Assembly (NCBI RefSeq): GCF_000687165.1
Contig: NZ_JMKU01000001.1
Location: forward strand, 62,001 to 126,000
DNA: 64,000 nucleotides
Direction of reading: 5' to 3'
Source: Paracidovorax oryzae ATCC 19882
GTDB taxonomy: Bacteria > Pseudomonadota > Gammaproteobacteria > Burkholderiales > Burkholderiaceae_C
The notes under the pieces were generated by a model. The model was given only the letters and a program-made list of their open reading frames with translations. It did no database searches and was not told where the DNA came from. The first letter of the stretch is position 1; each line of letters starts with the position of its first letter. Position numbers and translations under genes: made by a program. Shown piece by piece: positions 57,401 to 64,000 of this stretch.

Positions 57401-58355
57401 CATGGACATCCAGCGACTGGAACGCGACGGGCGCGGAACCCGGCGGCCCGTCCAGGCGCACGCCGGACAGGCGCGCATGTCCACCCACGGTCAGGCGCGG
57501 TTCCGGCCCCTGGAGGAATCCGATATCCAGCTCCGCCTCCAGCGTCCCTGCCTGCGGCCGCAGGGGCATTCCTGCGGGCCAGTAGGCACGCAGCGGAGAC
57601 AGGTCCAGCCCCCGGATCTGCAGCCGGGCCTGTGTGTTGCGGTCTTCAGAGAATGGAGTGCTGCGCGCTCCGGTATCGAAGGTGCTCCCGTCCAGGCTGA
57701 AAGCGAGCCGCGGCGTCACCGTGACCTGCCGGTCGGCGGGCAAATTGCTGAGAAAGGGAATGCCGAGTTCCAATCCCGTCAGCCGGTGCGTCTGGTCCGT
57801 CGTCCGGTCGATGAACTCGATCGCGCCATCGCGCAGGGCCAGGTTGTAGAGCGCGAACCGGCCGCCACCGCCCTCCCCGCTCCCCGGGCGTGAGGCGCCC
57901 AACTGCAGCAGGTCGTCGATGTCGTAGTGGCCGTGCTGTCCGCGGACCACGCGCAGTCGCGGCGCGTCGATTTCCAGCGCGTCGAGCACCGGCGCCCAGC
58001 GCACCAGGGACTGCATTTCGATGTCTATATAGAGGCGCCGGATTTCTGCCTGGGCGGGCGCGCCTGGAGCCGCTGCCGCCAGGGCGATGTCATGCACGGT
58101 GAGCTCCAGCGTCCAGGGGCGGAAATCCACCTTTCCCACCGTGACGGCGCGTCCCGCGACGCTGCTCCCCCAGCGCTCCAGCCCCCACCGCACCAAGGGT
58201 GGCACGGCCAGCCAGGCCAGCGCCCACAGCAGCAACAGCGAGGCGATGCCGCCGCCAACCCAGCGCGCGGCGACGGCCGCAGCGGCCCGGCGCGCATGCC
58301 GGCGTCCGCCCGCGGGCTCCTGCGCCCGCTCCTCGTTTGATTCGATTGCACCCAT
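54426..58355 (-). CDS. DUF748 / AsmA-like envelope protein
   Basis: 1309-aa protein with one N-terminal membrane anchor (about 38-60, LLLLWALAWLAVPPLV), after which it is predicted to be periplasmic. It has the DUF748 pattern: an AsmA-like start (VGKVDFRPWTLELTVHDIAL), long beta-rich repeats with Pro/Ala linkers, and the C-terminal FTDYFIEPNYSADLGDLAGRIG and SGRINPLAKPLALDIQGRV. The last about 180 aa resemble an OmpA-like peptidoglycan-binding fold (GSAVLDATALQGLDKVAQSL). AsmA-type proteins are thought to bridge inner and outer membranes in lipid or envelope maintenance. Start ATG at 58355; no strong Shine-Dalgarno. Confidence 0.82.
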   Translation of the reverse strand: MGAIESNEERAQEPAGGRRHARRAAAAVAARWVGGGIASLLLLWALAWLAVPPLVRWGLERWGSSVAGRAVTVGKVDFRPWTLELTVHDIALAAAAPGAPAQAEIRRLYIDIEMQSLVRWAPVLDALEIDAPRLRVVRGQHGHYDIDDLLQLGASRPGSGEGGGGRFALYNLALRDGAIEFIDRTTDQTHRLTGLELGIPFLSNLPADRQVTVTPRLAFSLDGSTFDTGARSTPFSEDRNTQARLQIRGLDLSPLRAYWPAGMPLRPQAGTLEAELDIGFLQGPEPRLTVGGHARLSGVRLDGPPGSAPVAFQSLDVHAASVEPLRRSAHLASVEWSGPEIAVRRDAQGQWDWAAAAGAGGVQGAPAATPTASGAGPSSGAWQVTVDRVAVREGRLAWRDESAARPVAMAWDGVHAQAQSLSWPWKGGVPFRLQARMQPAAHGASSRSGAGEAGEAPATLRVAGTAWPGRGQVAASLRSLPFSAVDGYAAGAFAPRAGAHIDSDAGVAWNHANGALVAKVARFVADGVTLACPAGGPCAAPSAEAGRTPEGTETPPGAWVQAERLEIENAWIDVPARAVSVERAIARAPRLRAERDAQGRWMFDAWLLQGGADRGPSREARAADGDAPWSVRLGEVSVERGAVALRDAVPASPVDLRWSAIALQARGLRWPQAAGGPAAPVQLSLSGQWEAGRREPGRLAYEGRLTMAPLAVQGRLQAQHLPVHLLEPYAAPWLNVRIVRAEAGFEGDVDYAATAAGAKASVRGNAALDEVRVRAPAPAPGPETAAGTPPAPPRGEELLRWRNLALQGVQWEMAPGAPARVDVRETALRDFFARIVLQKNGRLNLQDLVRGPEASSRPEPAPGPAPALADAGGAAAVRPATAGRTGADPATQAVAASRASPVLHFGPVVLSAGGVRFTDYFIEPNYSADLGDLAGRIGAFSSEPAPGGGEPAMAELELSGKAQGSAPLEISGRINPLAKPLALDIQGRVRDLELPPLSPYAIKYAGHGIERGKLSMDVRYKVQPDGQLTAGNRLVLHQLTFSDPVEGASASLPVRLAAALLADSNGVIDLDLPISGSLNDPQFSLGPVILRAVGSLVLKAVTSPFSLLAKAFAGGTEEQGAVAFAPGSAVLDATALQGLDKVAQSLRDRPALQLTVTGHAVAEAEEEGWKRERLRSQVQALQQRRQPAARPDADMHGAPMAPGGPDAAQAQAYADALRELYRRTDIPKPRNLLGLARDIPVPEMEALLLAQMKVPGDALRELAQARAVAVRDELARRGVPLERLFVAAPRMDARREGAAPQAELALSTR

Positions 58356-58402
58356 GGCCGGGATTGCAGCAGATGGGCAGGCCGCCAAACCGTAACAATG
58401 TG

Positions 58403-58446
58403 AAAAACAGAAAGCCCGGCAGGGCCTGGTGACCACTGCCGGGCTT
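58403..58446 (-). terminator. Intrinsic terminator inside an open reading frame
   Basis: On the minus strand AAGCCCGGCAG pairs perfectly with CTGCCGGGCTT (11 bp, 13-nt loop), followed by TCTGTTTTT. It lies 48 bp upstream of the DUF748 start, and no stop codon exists in any minus-strand frame between 58618 and the hairpin. Confidence 0.75.
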
Positions 58447-58791
58447 GACGGCTGACACAACGGTCTTTTGCCATCGTTTGCACCATGGAGGGTGAGCGTC
58501 CATGGGGCAGGAGGCAAGGTATTGCCTCCGAGGGTTTGCCGTGGAAGATTCCACCTGCCCAACCAGGGCACTGCATGCCGCTTGGATGGTGGTTTCCGCT
58601 TCGTCGGGCGATGCCTGGTCACTGCCAGACGCCTCCAATTTAACCAATCCGCGCGGGACGTCCAACCGATATTTGCAATCGATCGCGGCACCTTGATTGA
58701 CCAAAACTTCCCCCGCCGCCTGGAGTGTCACAAGGGCTTCACGGTCGAGTGTACGAAAGCACTGCCGGGCATCCGAAAACTGTGTTTGCAT
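58412..58791 (-). other. Possible small gene with no stop codon before its terminator
   Basis: An ATG at 58791 opens a frame whose first about 105 residues look protein-like (MQTQFSDARQCFRTLDRE, then LVTLQAAGEVLVNQG and DVPRGLVKLEAS) with codon use less GC-biased than the neighbours. The frame runs through the terminator and only stops at 58090, inside the DUF748 gene, so a transcript ending at the hairpin would be a non-stop mRNA. No family recognised. It may instead be a small RNA or a degraded gene. Confidence 0.35.
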
Positions 58792-58837
58792 CCATGTTTT
58801 TTAGAATAAATTGATCTAATGAATAGATGCCTTAGTA

Positions 58838-58867
58838 TTGACCTGGCATTTGGCCCCCTCCTAGAAT
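58838..58867 (+). promoter_or_regulatory. Sigma-70-type promoter for the transglycosylase gene
   Basis: TTGACC (58838-58843) and TAGAAT (58862-58867) are spaced 18 bp. Start of transcription near 58875 gives a leader of about 190 nt before the ATG at 59063. Confidence 0.55.
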
Positions 58868-59062
58868 CCGCCAGCTTCGAAAACCGAGGCTGACCACTAT
58901 CTCCATCGCTGCCGAATCCGGCGAAGTCGTTCCCCCTGCACCGCTGCGCAGGCTGTTTCCACGGGAACTGGATGGCGTACCAATCCAGGCGAGATGCCTG
59001 GCACGGGAGACCCCCACCACGGGTGTCGCCCGCAACAGGCCTCGACTCAGAAAGGAAGAGCT

Positions 59063-59953
59063 ATGACAGCGTCAGGACGGGTGATCGGCGGAGTGCAGAC
59101 CTTCGCATCCGATGTGATCGACGGTTTCCTCGAAATCACCCACAGCAGTTTCGCCCTGGTCGGGCTGACGGTCGCGTTCGGCGCGATCACCCTCACCGCC
59201 CGCCCGGACCTGCGGCAGGCCGGAGAGGAACAGCTCATGGGCTGGCTGCAGGCGCGCCAGGTGGCGGTGGTCGGTGTGCCCATGGAGCCCGAAGCCAGCG
59301 AGCGCGCCACGGCCACCAACCCGAAGGACCTGCCCAAGGAGCAGGCCGCCGTCGCGTTCTGGCTCAGCAAGAAATACCGCGTGGCGCCCGAACCCCTCGC
59401 CGCGCTGGTCTCCGAGGCCTACGAGATCGGCGGCCGCACCAAGCTCGATCCCACGCTCATCCTGGCCATCATGGCCGTGGAGTCGAGCTTCAATCCCTTC
59501 GCGCAGAGCGCCGTGGGCGCCCAGGGCCTGATGCAGGTCATGACACGGGTGCACACCGACAAGTACGAGAACTTCGGCGGCCATTTCGCCGCCTTCGACC
59601 CGGTGAGCAACCTGCGCGTCGGCGTCCGCGTGCTGCAGGAATGCATCGCCCGCGCCGGCTCCCTCGAAGGCGGCCTGCGCTACTACGTGGGCGCGGCCAA
59701 CCTGGCCGATGACGGCGGCTACGCCATCAAGGTCATGGCCGAGCACATGCGCCTGCGGCAGGTGGCCAATGGCCGCAACGTGCCCATCTTCACGCCGCCG
59801 GCGCCGGCAGCTCCCGCAGCGACGCCTCCGATGCTGTCCACCCAGGCTCCGGCGCAGACCACGCTGCCAGCCAAGGCCGCGGGCACCGCCGCTGCGTCGC
59901 CCGCCGCCTCCCCGGCCGAGGACAAGCTCGCGCTGCTCACCCCGGGGCTTTGA
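59063..59953 (+). CDS. Lytic transglycosylase (SLT domain)
   Basis: 296-aa peptidoglycan-cleaving enzyme. A hydrophobic segment (about 25-47, [18 protein letters not shown]) anchors or exports it. The SLT catalytic domain (about 105-235) has Glu140 in [25 protein letters not shown], the family's E...S..GA.GLMQ signature. The tail is Pro/Ala-rich and probably spans the wall. GGAAG lies 5 bp before the ATG, with a promoter about 190 bp upstream. Relatives remodel murein or open holes for secretion machines; which role applies here is not visible from the neighbours. Confidence 0.88.
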   Translation: MTASGRVIGGVQTFASDVIDGFLEITHSSFALVGLTVAFGAITLTARPDLRQAGEEQLMGWLQARQVAVVGVPMEPEASERATATNPKDLPKEQAAVAFWLSKKYRVAPEPLAALVSEAYEIGGRTKLDPTLILAIMAVESSFNPFAQSAVGAQGLMQVMTRVHTDKYENFGGHFAAFDPVSNLRVGVRVLQECIARAGSLEGGLRYYVGAANLADDGGYAIKVMAEHMRLRQVANGRNVPIFTPPAPAAPAATPPMLSTQAPAQTTLPAKAAGTAAASPAASPAEDKLALLTPGL

Positions 59954-60191
59954 CGCCCGCGGCGGCGCCATCCCGCGCTGCTGTCCGCTACACTCGAGGG
60001 GTACGCGACTGGCGATAGGCGCGGTGCATCCGCGAAGGCGGGCGCCGCCGCTGACGTGGAAACCGGCAGGCACTTCATCCTGCGAACCACTGGGAAGCGT
60101 GCCGCACGGGCTGCAGGGCCCGTTGTGTTCCGCCGTTCGCCTGGGCAGCCCTTGTTTTTCCAAGGGACACCATTCACAGGACTGCCACGCC
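59954..60191 (+). other. glyA leader
   Basis: 238 bp between the transglycosylase gene and glyA. It contains a small hairpin, CCCTTG (60149-60154) with CAAGGG (60161-60166), close to the glyA start. No riboswitch fold was recognised, in particular no tandem glycine-aptamer pattern. Confidence 0.4.
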
Positions 60192-61436
60192 ATGTACCAA
60201 CGCAATATTCTTGTCGAACAAGCCGATCCCGAAGTGTGGGCCGCCATCCAGGCCGAGAACGTCCGCCAGGAAGAGCACATCGAGCTGATCGCCAGCGAGA
60301 ACTACGCCTCCCCCGCCGTCATGGCGGCCCAGGGCTCCCAGCTCACCAACAAGTACGCAGAAGGCTATCCCGGCAAGCGCTACTACGGCGGCTGCGAGAA
60401 CGTGGACGTGGTCGAGCAGCTGGCCATCGACCGCGTGAAGAAGCTCTTCGGCGCAGAAGCCGCCAACGTGCAGCCCAATTCCGGCTCGCAGGCCAACCAG
60501 GCCGTGCTGCTCGCCTTCCTGAAGCCCGGCGACACCATCCTGGGCATGAGCCTAGCCGAAGGCGGTCACCTGACGCACGGCATGCCGCTCAACATGAGCG
60601 GCAAGTGGTTCAACATCGTGTCGTACGGCCTGAACGAGAAGGAAGAAATCGACTACGACGCGCTGGAAGCCAAGGCCCGCGAGCACAAGCCCAAGCTGAT
60701 CATCGCCGGTGCATCCGCCTATTCGCTGCGCATCGATTTCGAGCGCTTCGCGAAGATCGCCAAGGAAATCGGCGCGATCTTCTGGGTGGACATCGCCCAC
60801 TATGCCGGCCTGGTGGTCGCAGGCGAATACCCGAACCCCGTGCCCTTCGCCGACGTGGTCACCTCCACGACGCACAAGAGCCTGCGCGGCCCGCGCGGCG
60901 GCATCATCCTGATGAAGGCCGAACACGAGAAGGCGATCAACTCCGCCATCTTCCCGGGATTGCAGGGCGGTCCGCTGGAGCACGTCATCGCCGCCAAGGC
61001 GGTGGCCTTCAAGGAAGCGCTGGCGCCCGAGTTCAAGGCCTACCAGCAGCAGGTCGCGAAGAACGCCAAGGTGTTCGCCGAGACGCTGATCGAGCGCGGC
61101 CTGCGCATCATCAGCGGCCGCACGGAAAGCCACGTCATGCTGGTGGACCTGCGCGCCAAGGGCATCACCGGCAAGGCGGCCGAAGCGGCCCTGGGCCAGG
61201 CCCACATCACCATCAACAAGAACTCCATCCCGAACGATCCGGAAAAGCCGATGGTGACGAGCGGCATCCGCGTGGGCACGCCCGCGATCACGACGCGCGG
61301 CTTCAAGGAAGAGGAAACCCGCATCACAGCGAACCTGGTGGCCGACGTGCTGGACAACCCGCACGACGAAGCCAACCTGGCCGCCGTGCGCGAGAAGGTG
61401 CACGCGCTCACCAGCCGCTTCCCGGTCTATCGCTGA
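60192..61436 (+). CDS. glyA: Serine hydroxymethyltransferase
   Basis: Interconverts serine and glycine with tetrahydrofolate, feeding one-carbon units. 414 aa, PLP-dependent. The PLP lysine is K229 in [53 protein letters not shown] and [12 protein letters not shown] are the standard motifs. Full length. glyA followed by nrdR is a common order in beta-proteobacteria and the two may be co-transcribed (33-bp gap). Confidence 0.98.
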   Translation: MYQRNILVEQADPEVWAAIQAENVRQEEHIELIASENYASPAVMAAQGSQLTNKYAEGYPGKRYYGGCENVDVVEQLAIDRVKKLFGAEAANVQPNSGSQANQAVLLAFLKPGDTILGMSLAEGGHLTHGMPLNMSGKWFNIVSYGLNEKEEIDYDALEAKAREHKPKLIIAGASAYSLRIDFERFAKIAKEIGAIFWVDIAHYAGLVVAGEYPNPVPFADVVTSTTHKSLRGPRGGIILMKAEHEKAINSAIFPGLQGGPLEHVIAAKAVAFKEALAPEFKAYQQQVAKNAKVFAETLIERGLRIISGRTESHVMLVDLRAKGITGKAAEAALGQAHITINKNSIPNDPEKPMVTSGIRVGTPAITTRGFKEEETRITANLVADVLDNPHDEANLAAVREKVHALTSRFPVYR

Positions 61437-61469
61437 CCGCAGCACAGCCCCGAGACTGCCGCCCCTGCA

Positions 61470-61919
61470 ATGAAGTGCCCGTTCTGCAGCCACCCCGAGA
61501 CGCAGGTCGTCGAAACGCGCGTGGCCGAAGACGGGGACTTCGTGCGGCGGCGCCGGCAGTGCGGGGCCTGCGACAAGCGCTTCACGACCTATGAGCGCCC
61601 GGAAGTCAGCTTCCCCAACGTGGTGAAGAAGGACGGCCGGCGCATCGAATACGACCGCAGCAAGCTCATCGGCTCGTTCAGCATCGCGCTGCGCAAGCGG
61701 CCGGTGAGCACCACGCAGATCGACAGCGCCATCGAGCGCATCGAGGAAAAACTGCTCAACCTCGGGCAGCGCGAAGTGCTGTCCAGCCGCATCGGCGAGC
61801 TGGTGATGCGCGAACTCAAGAAGCTCGACAAGGTCGCCTATATCCGGTTCGCGAGCGTGTACCGGAGCTTCGAGGACATCGACGAGTTCCGGGCACTCGT
61901 GGACGAAGTGCGCAAGTAG
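61470..61919 (+). CDS. nrdR: Transcriptional repressor NrdR
   Basis: 149-aa nucleotide-sensing repressor of ribonucleotide reductase genes. The zinc ribbon uses C3, C6, C31 and C34, followed by the ATP-cone domain (about 48-138; [41 protein letters not shown]). Length is standard. Lies 33 bp downstream of glyA. Expected to bind NrdR boxes upstream of nrd operons, none of which are in this window. Confidence 0.97.
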   Translation: MKCPFCSHPETQVVETRVAEDGDFVRRRRQCGACDKRFTTYERPEVSFPNVVKKDGRRIEYDRSKLIGSFSIALRKRPVSTTQIDSAIERIEEKLLNLGQREVLSSRIGELVMRELKKLDKVAYIRFASVYRSFEDIDEFRALVDEVRK

Positions 61920-62064
61920 GCTCTGCCTGCCGGGGATGCCGGCCAGGCACGGCGCGTCGGCCTTGGTCCTACGCCCGGGGCGCCGCACGCACTGCACAAT
62001 CGACCGGCCCTGCCGCGCATCCGGCAACGGCCTGCTCCCCTCCCCCGATCCCCCGCTCCGATCC

Positions 62065-64000
62065 ATGCAGTCCGACGCACCGACTCCCCTGTCTTCCGCA
62101 CATCCATGGCAATTCTTCCGCGCCGGCGGCGTGGACCAGGTCATCATCCGCACGGGCGCGGACATCGCGCACCTGGCCGAACTGGACCAGAAACTCTGGG
62201 TGGCGCTGGCCTGCCCCACGCGGGGCGTGGAGTTCGACCCGCGCACGCTCGACCTCATCGATACCGACGGCGACGGGCGCATCCGCCCGCCCGAACTGCT
62301 GGCGGCATGCGCGTGGGCCTGCGAGCGGCTGCGCGATCCGGATGAACTGGCCCGCCCCGGCCCCGTGCTGGCACTGTCGGCCCTGGACGGCTCCACCGAG
62401 GACGGGGCGGCCCTGGCGGAGCAGGCCCGGCGCATCCTGGCGCTGGCGGGGCGCGAGGATGCGGAATCCATCACCCTGGACGAGGTGCTGGCCCGCAGCG
62501 AGAAGCTGAACGCCCAGCGCTTCAACGGCGACGGTGTGGTGTCTCCGGCCACGGCAGAGGACGATGCGGAGACCCGCGATGCGCTGGAGCGCATTATGGC
62601 CACGCATGGCAGCGTGCCCGCGGTGGCCGACCAGCCGGCCGGCGTGGACCGCAAGACGGCCGAGGCGTTCTTCGCAGAGGTGGATGCGCTGCAGCAATGG
62701 GCGGACGGGGTGCAGGCGCATCCGGAGGGAATGCCGCTGGGAGACCGCACCCTGCAGGCGGCCCAGGCCGTGCAGGCCGTGCGCCACAAGGTGGACGATT
62801 TCTTCACGCGGGCGCGGCTGGCCGCCTACGATCCGCGCGTGCGCACGGCAATGCACCCATCGGACGACGACTATGCCGCGCTGGCCCGGATGGAACTCTC
62901 GCCAGGCTCGGACGCCGTGGCGGCCCTGCCGCTGGCGCCCTTCACGCCCGACGGCACCCTGCCCCTGGAACGCGGCATCAATCCCGCCTGGGCCGGCGCC
63001 GTGCAGGCGCTGCGCGACAAGGCCCTGGTGCCGCTGCTGGGAGAAACAGCGCGCATGTCGCTGTCGGAAGCGGATTGGAAGCGCACGCTGGATGCGCTGT
63101 CCCCCTGCCTGAAGCAGTTGTCGGCCCGCCCCGCGACGCACCTGGACGCGCTCGACGCGGACACGGTGCGCCAGCTGCATGGCAGCGGCGTGCGTGAACG
63201 GGTGATGGCGCTGATCGCGCAGGACGAGGCCGAGAAGGCGCACAACGGCCACACGCTGGCCCTGGAAAAGCTGCTGCGCTTCAAGCGGGACCTGCTGCGG
63301 CTGCTGAACAACTTCGTCTCGTTCTCGGCCTTCTACCAGCGCGAGGGGGCGATCTTCCAGGCGGGCACCCTCTTCCTCGACGCCCGCAGCTGCGACCTGA
63401 CGGTGCAGGTGGCCGACGCGGGCCGCCACGCCAAGCTGGCGGGGCTGGCCAAGACCTACCTCGCCTACTGCGACTGCACGCGCAAGGGTCAGAAGATGGG
63501 CATCGTCGCGGCTTTCACGGCCGGCGATGTCGATTTCCTGTTCGTGGGCCGCAATGGCGTGTTCTACGACCGCGACGGCCTCGACTGGGATGCGACCATC
63601 ACGAAGATCATCGAGAATCCCACGAGCATCGCCCAGGCCTTCTTCTCGCCCTACAAGAAGTTCCTGCGCATGATCGAGGAACAGGTGGCCAAGCGGGCGG
63701 CCGCAAGCGATTCCCGGGTGGAGAAATCACTGGGCACCACGGCCGGCAGCCTGGCCACCGCGCCCGGCAAGACCCTGGCGAACGCCGCGGCGCCGTCAGT
63801 GCCGGGGGGTGCGTCCGATACCCAGCGCCGCATGGACGTGGGCACGGTGGCCGCGCTGGGCGTGGCCCTGGGCAGCCTGAGCGCCGTGGCCGTCGGCATC
63901 TTCGCGAAGTTCGTGGACCTGGGCGCCTGGATACCGATCGCGCTGCTCGGCATCGTCGTGGCCATTTCGGGGCCGAGCATGCTGATCGCCTGGCTCAAGC
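62065..64000 (+). CDS. Large EF-hand membrane protein, partial at the right edge
   Basis: At least 645 aa; open to the window end, so the C-terminus is missing. Residues 66-77 (DTDGDGRIRPPE) form a canonical 12-residue EF-hand calcium loop, and a degenerate second loop (NGDG) is at about 154-157. The middle (about 190-590) is a long soluble helical region without a recognised domain, including YQREGAIFQAGTLFLDARSCDLTVQV. Hydrophobic segments from about residue 605 (VAALGVALGSLSAVAVGIF and WIPIALLGIVVAISGPSML) suggest C-terminal membrane helices. ATG 62065 is the first in the frame. Function unknown; calcium-responsive membrane association is an inference. Confidence 0.8.
   Translation, partial: MQSDAPTPLSSAHPWQFFRAGGVDQVIIRTGADIAHLAELDQKLWVALACPTRGVEFDPRTLDLIDTDGDGRIRPPELLAACAWACERLRDPDELARPGPVLALSALDGSTEDGAALAEQARRILALAGREDAESITLDEVLARSEKLNAQRFNGDGVVSPATAEDDAETRDALERIMATHGSVPAVADQPAGVDRKTAEAFFAEVDALQQWADGVQAHPEGMPLGDRTLQAAQAVQAVRHKVDDFFTRARLAAYDPRVRTAMHPSDDDYAALARMELSPGSDAVAALPLAPFTPDGTLPLERGINPAWAGAVQALRDKALVPLLGETARMSLSEADWKRTLDALSPCLKQLSARPATHLDALDADTVRQLHGSGVRERVMALIAQDEAEKAHNGHTLALEKLLRFKRDLLRLLNNFVSFSAFYQREGAIFQAGTLFLDARSCDLTVQVADAGRHAKLAGLAKTYLAYCDCTRKGQKMGIVAAFTAGDVDFLFVGRNGVFYDRDGLDWDATITKIIENPTSIAQAFFSPYKKFLRMIEEQVAKRAAASDSRVEKSLGTTAGSLATAPGKTLANAAAPSVPGGASDTQRRMDVGTVAALGVALGSLSAVAVGIFAKFVDLGAWIPIALLGIVVAISGPSMLIAWLK

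Larger units (their letters stand above)
58356..59062. other. Low-GC intergenic region with a non-stop ORF and divergent promoter
   Basis: 707 bp between the leftward DUF748 gene and the rightward transglycosylase gene. It holds a minus-strand terminator (58403-58446), a minus-strand open frame beginning at 58791, an A/T-rich core (58790-58840) unlike the rest of the window, and a good plus-strand promoter (58838-58867). Confidence 0.6.

Noticed and set aside
59954-60191. Glycine or other riboswitch upstream of glyA
   Set aside because: The 238-bp leader has only a small CCCTTG/CAAGGG hairpin; no recognised aptamer core was found.

Overview
The window is a 64 kb, very GC-rich (about two-thirds G+C), densely coded chromosomal segment with no insertion sequences, phage genes or CRISPR. 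The protein set suggests a betaproteobacterium of the Comamonadaceae, most likely Acidovorax or a close relative: a second, non-ribosomal IF-1 copy beside psd, a five-step hut pathway with HutF/HutG, a MalQ-TreY fusion inside a glgC-glgX-treZ-glgA operon, and long DUF748 and DUF349 proteins. The genus is inferred from recalled family resemblance, not from a search.

Layout. 1-7.0 kb: a mixed housekeeping stretch with a periplasmic parvulin, a DUF1624 membrane protein, an SGNH hydrolase, tRNA-Pro, infA, psd and a lipoprotein acid phosphatase. 7.0-23.1 kb: one long minus-strand histidine-utilization block. Read in the direction of transcription it is a NitT/TauT-type ABC importer, hutC, hutH, hutU, an IclR regulator, a polar-amino-acid ABC importer, a PhyH-type dioxygenase, hutD, hutI, hutF, hutG and rhtA. 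Together it converts histidine to urocanate, imidazolonepropionate, formiminoglutamate, N-formylglutamate, and finally glutamate plus formate. Two mirror-image HutC-type operators sit upstream of hutH, and a one-mismatch version sits upstream of the NitT/TauT importer.

23.4-35.1 kb: a ten-gene plus-strand signalling block. Stressosome genes (RsbR-like, RsbS, RsbT) come first, then a fused RsbT/W-type ATPase with an RsbX/SpoIIE-type phosphatase, three histidine kinases (two of them hybrids), a heme oxygenase, a bacteriophytochrome and a single-domain response regulator. It looks like an integrated light/stress sensor and is the most interesting system in the window.

35.4-47.2 kb: a glycogen/trehalose operon glgC-glgX-treZ-(malQ-treY)-glgA, in which every junction is a four-base ATGA overlap. 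47.3-64 kb: a small hypothetical ORF, an SDR dehydrogenase, rnr starting at TTG beside two identical tRNA-Leu(CAG) genes, DUF349 and DUF748 proteins, an odd non-stop ORF with an internal terminator, a lytic transglycosylase, glyA, nrdR, and a large EF-hand membrane protein that runs off the right edge.
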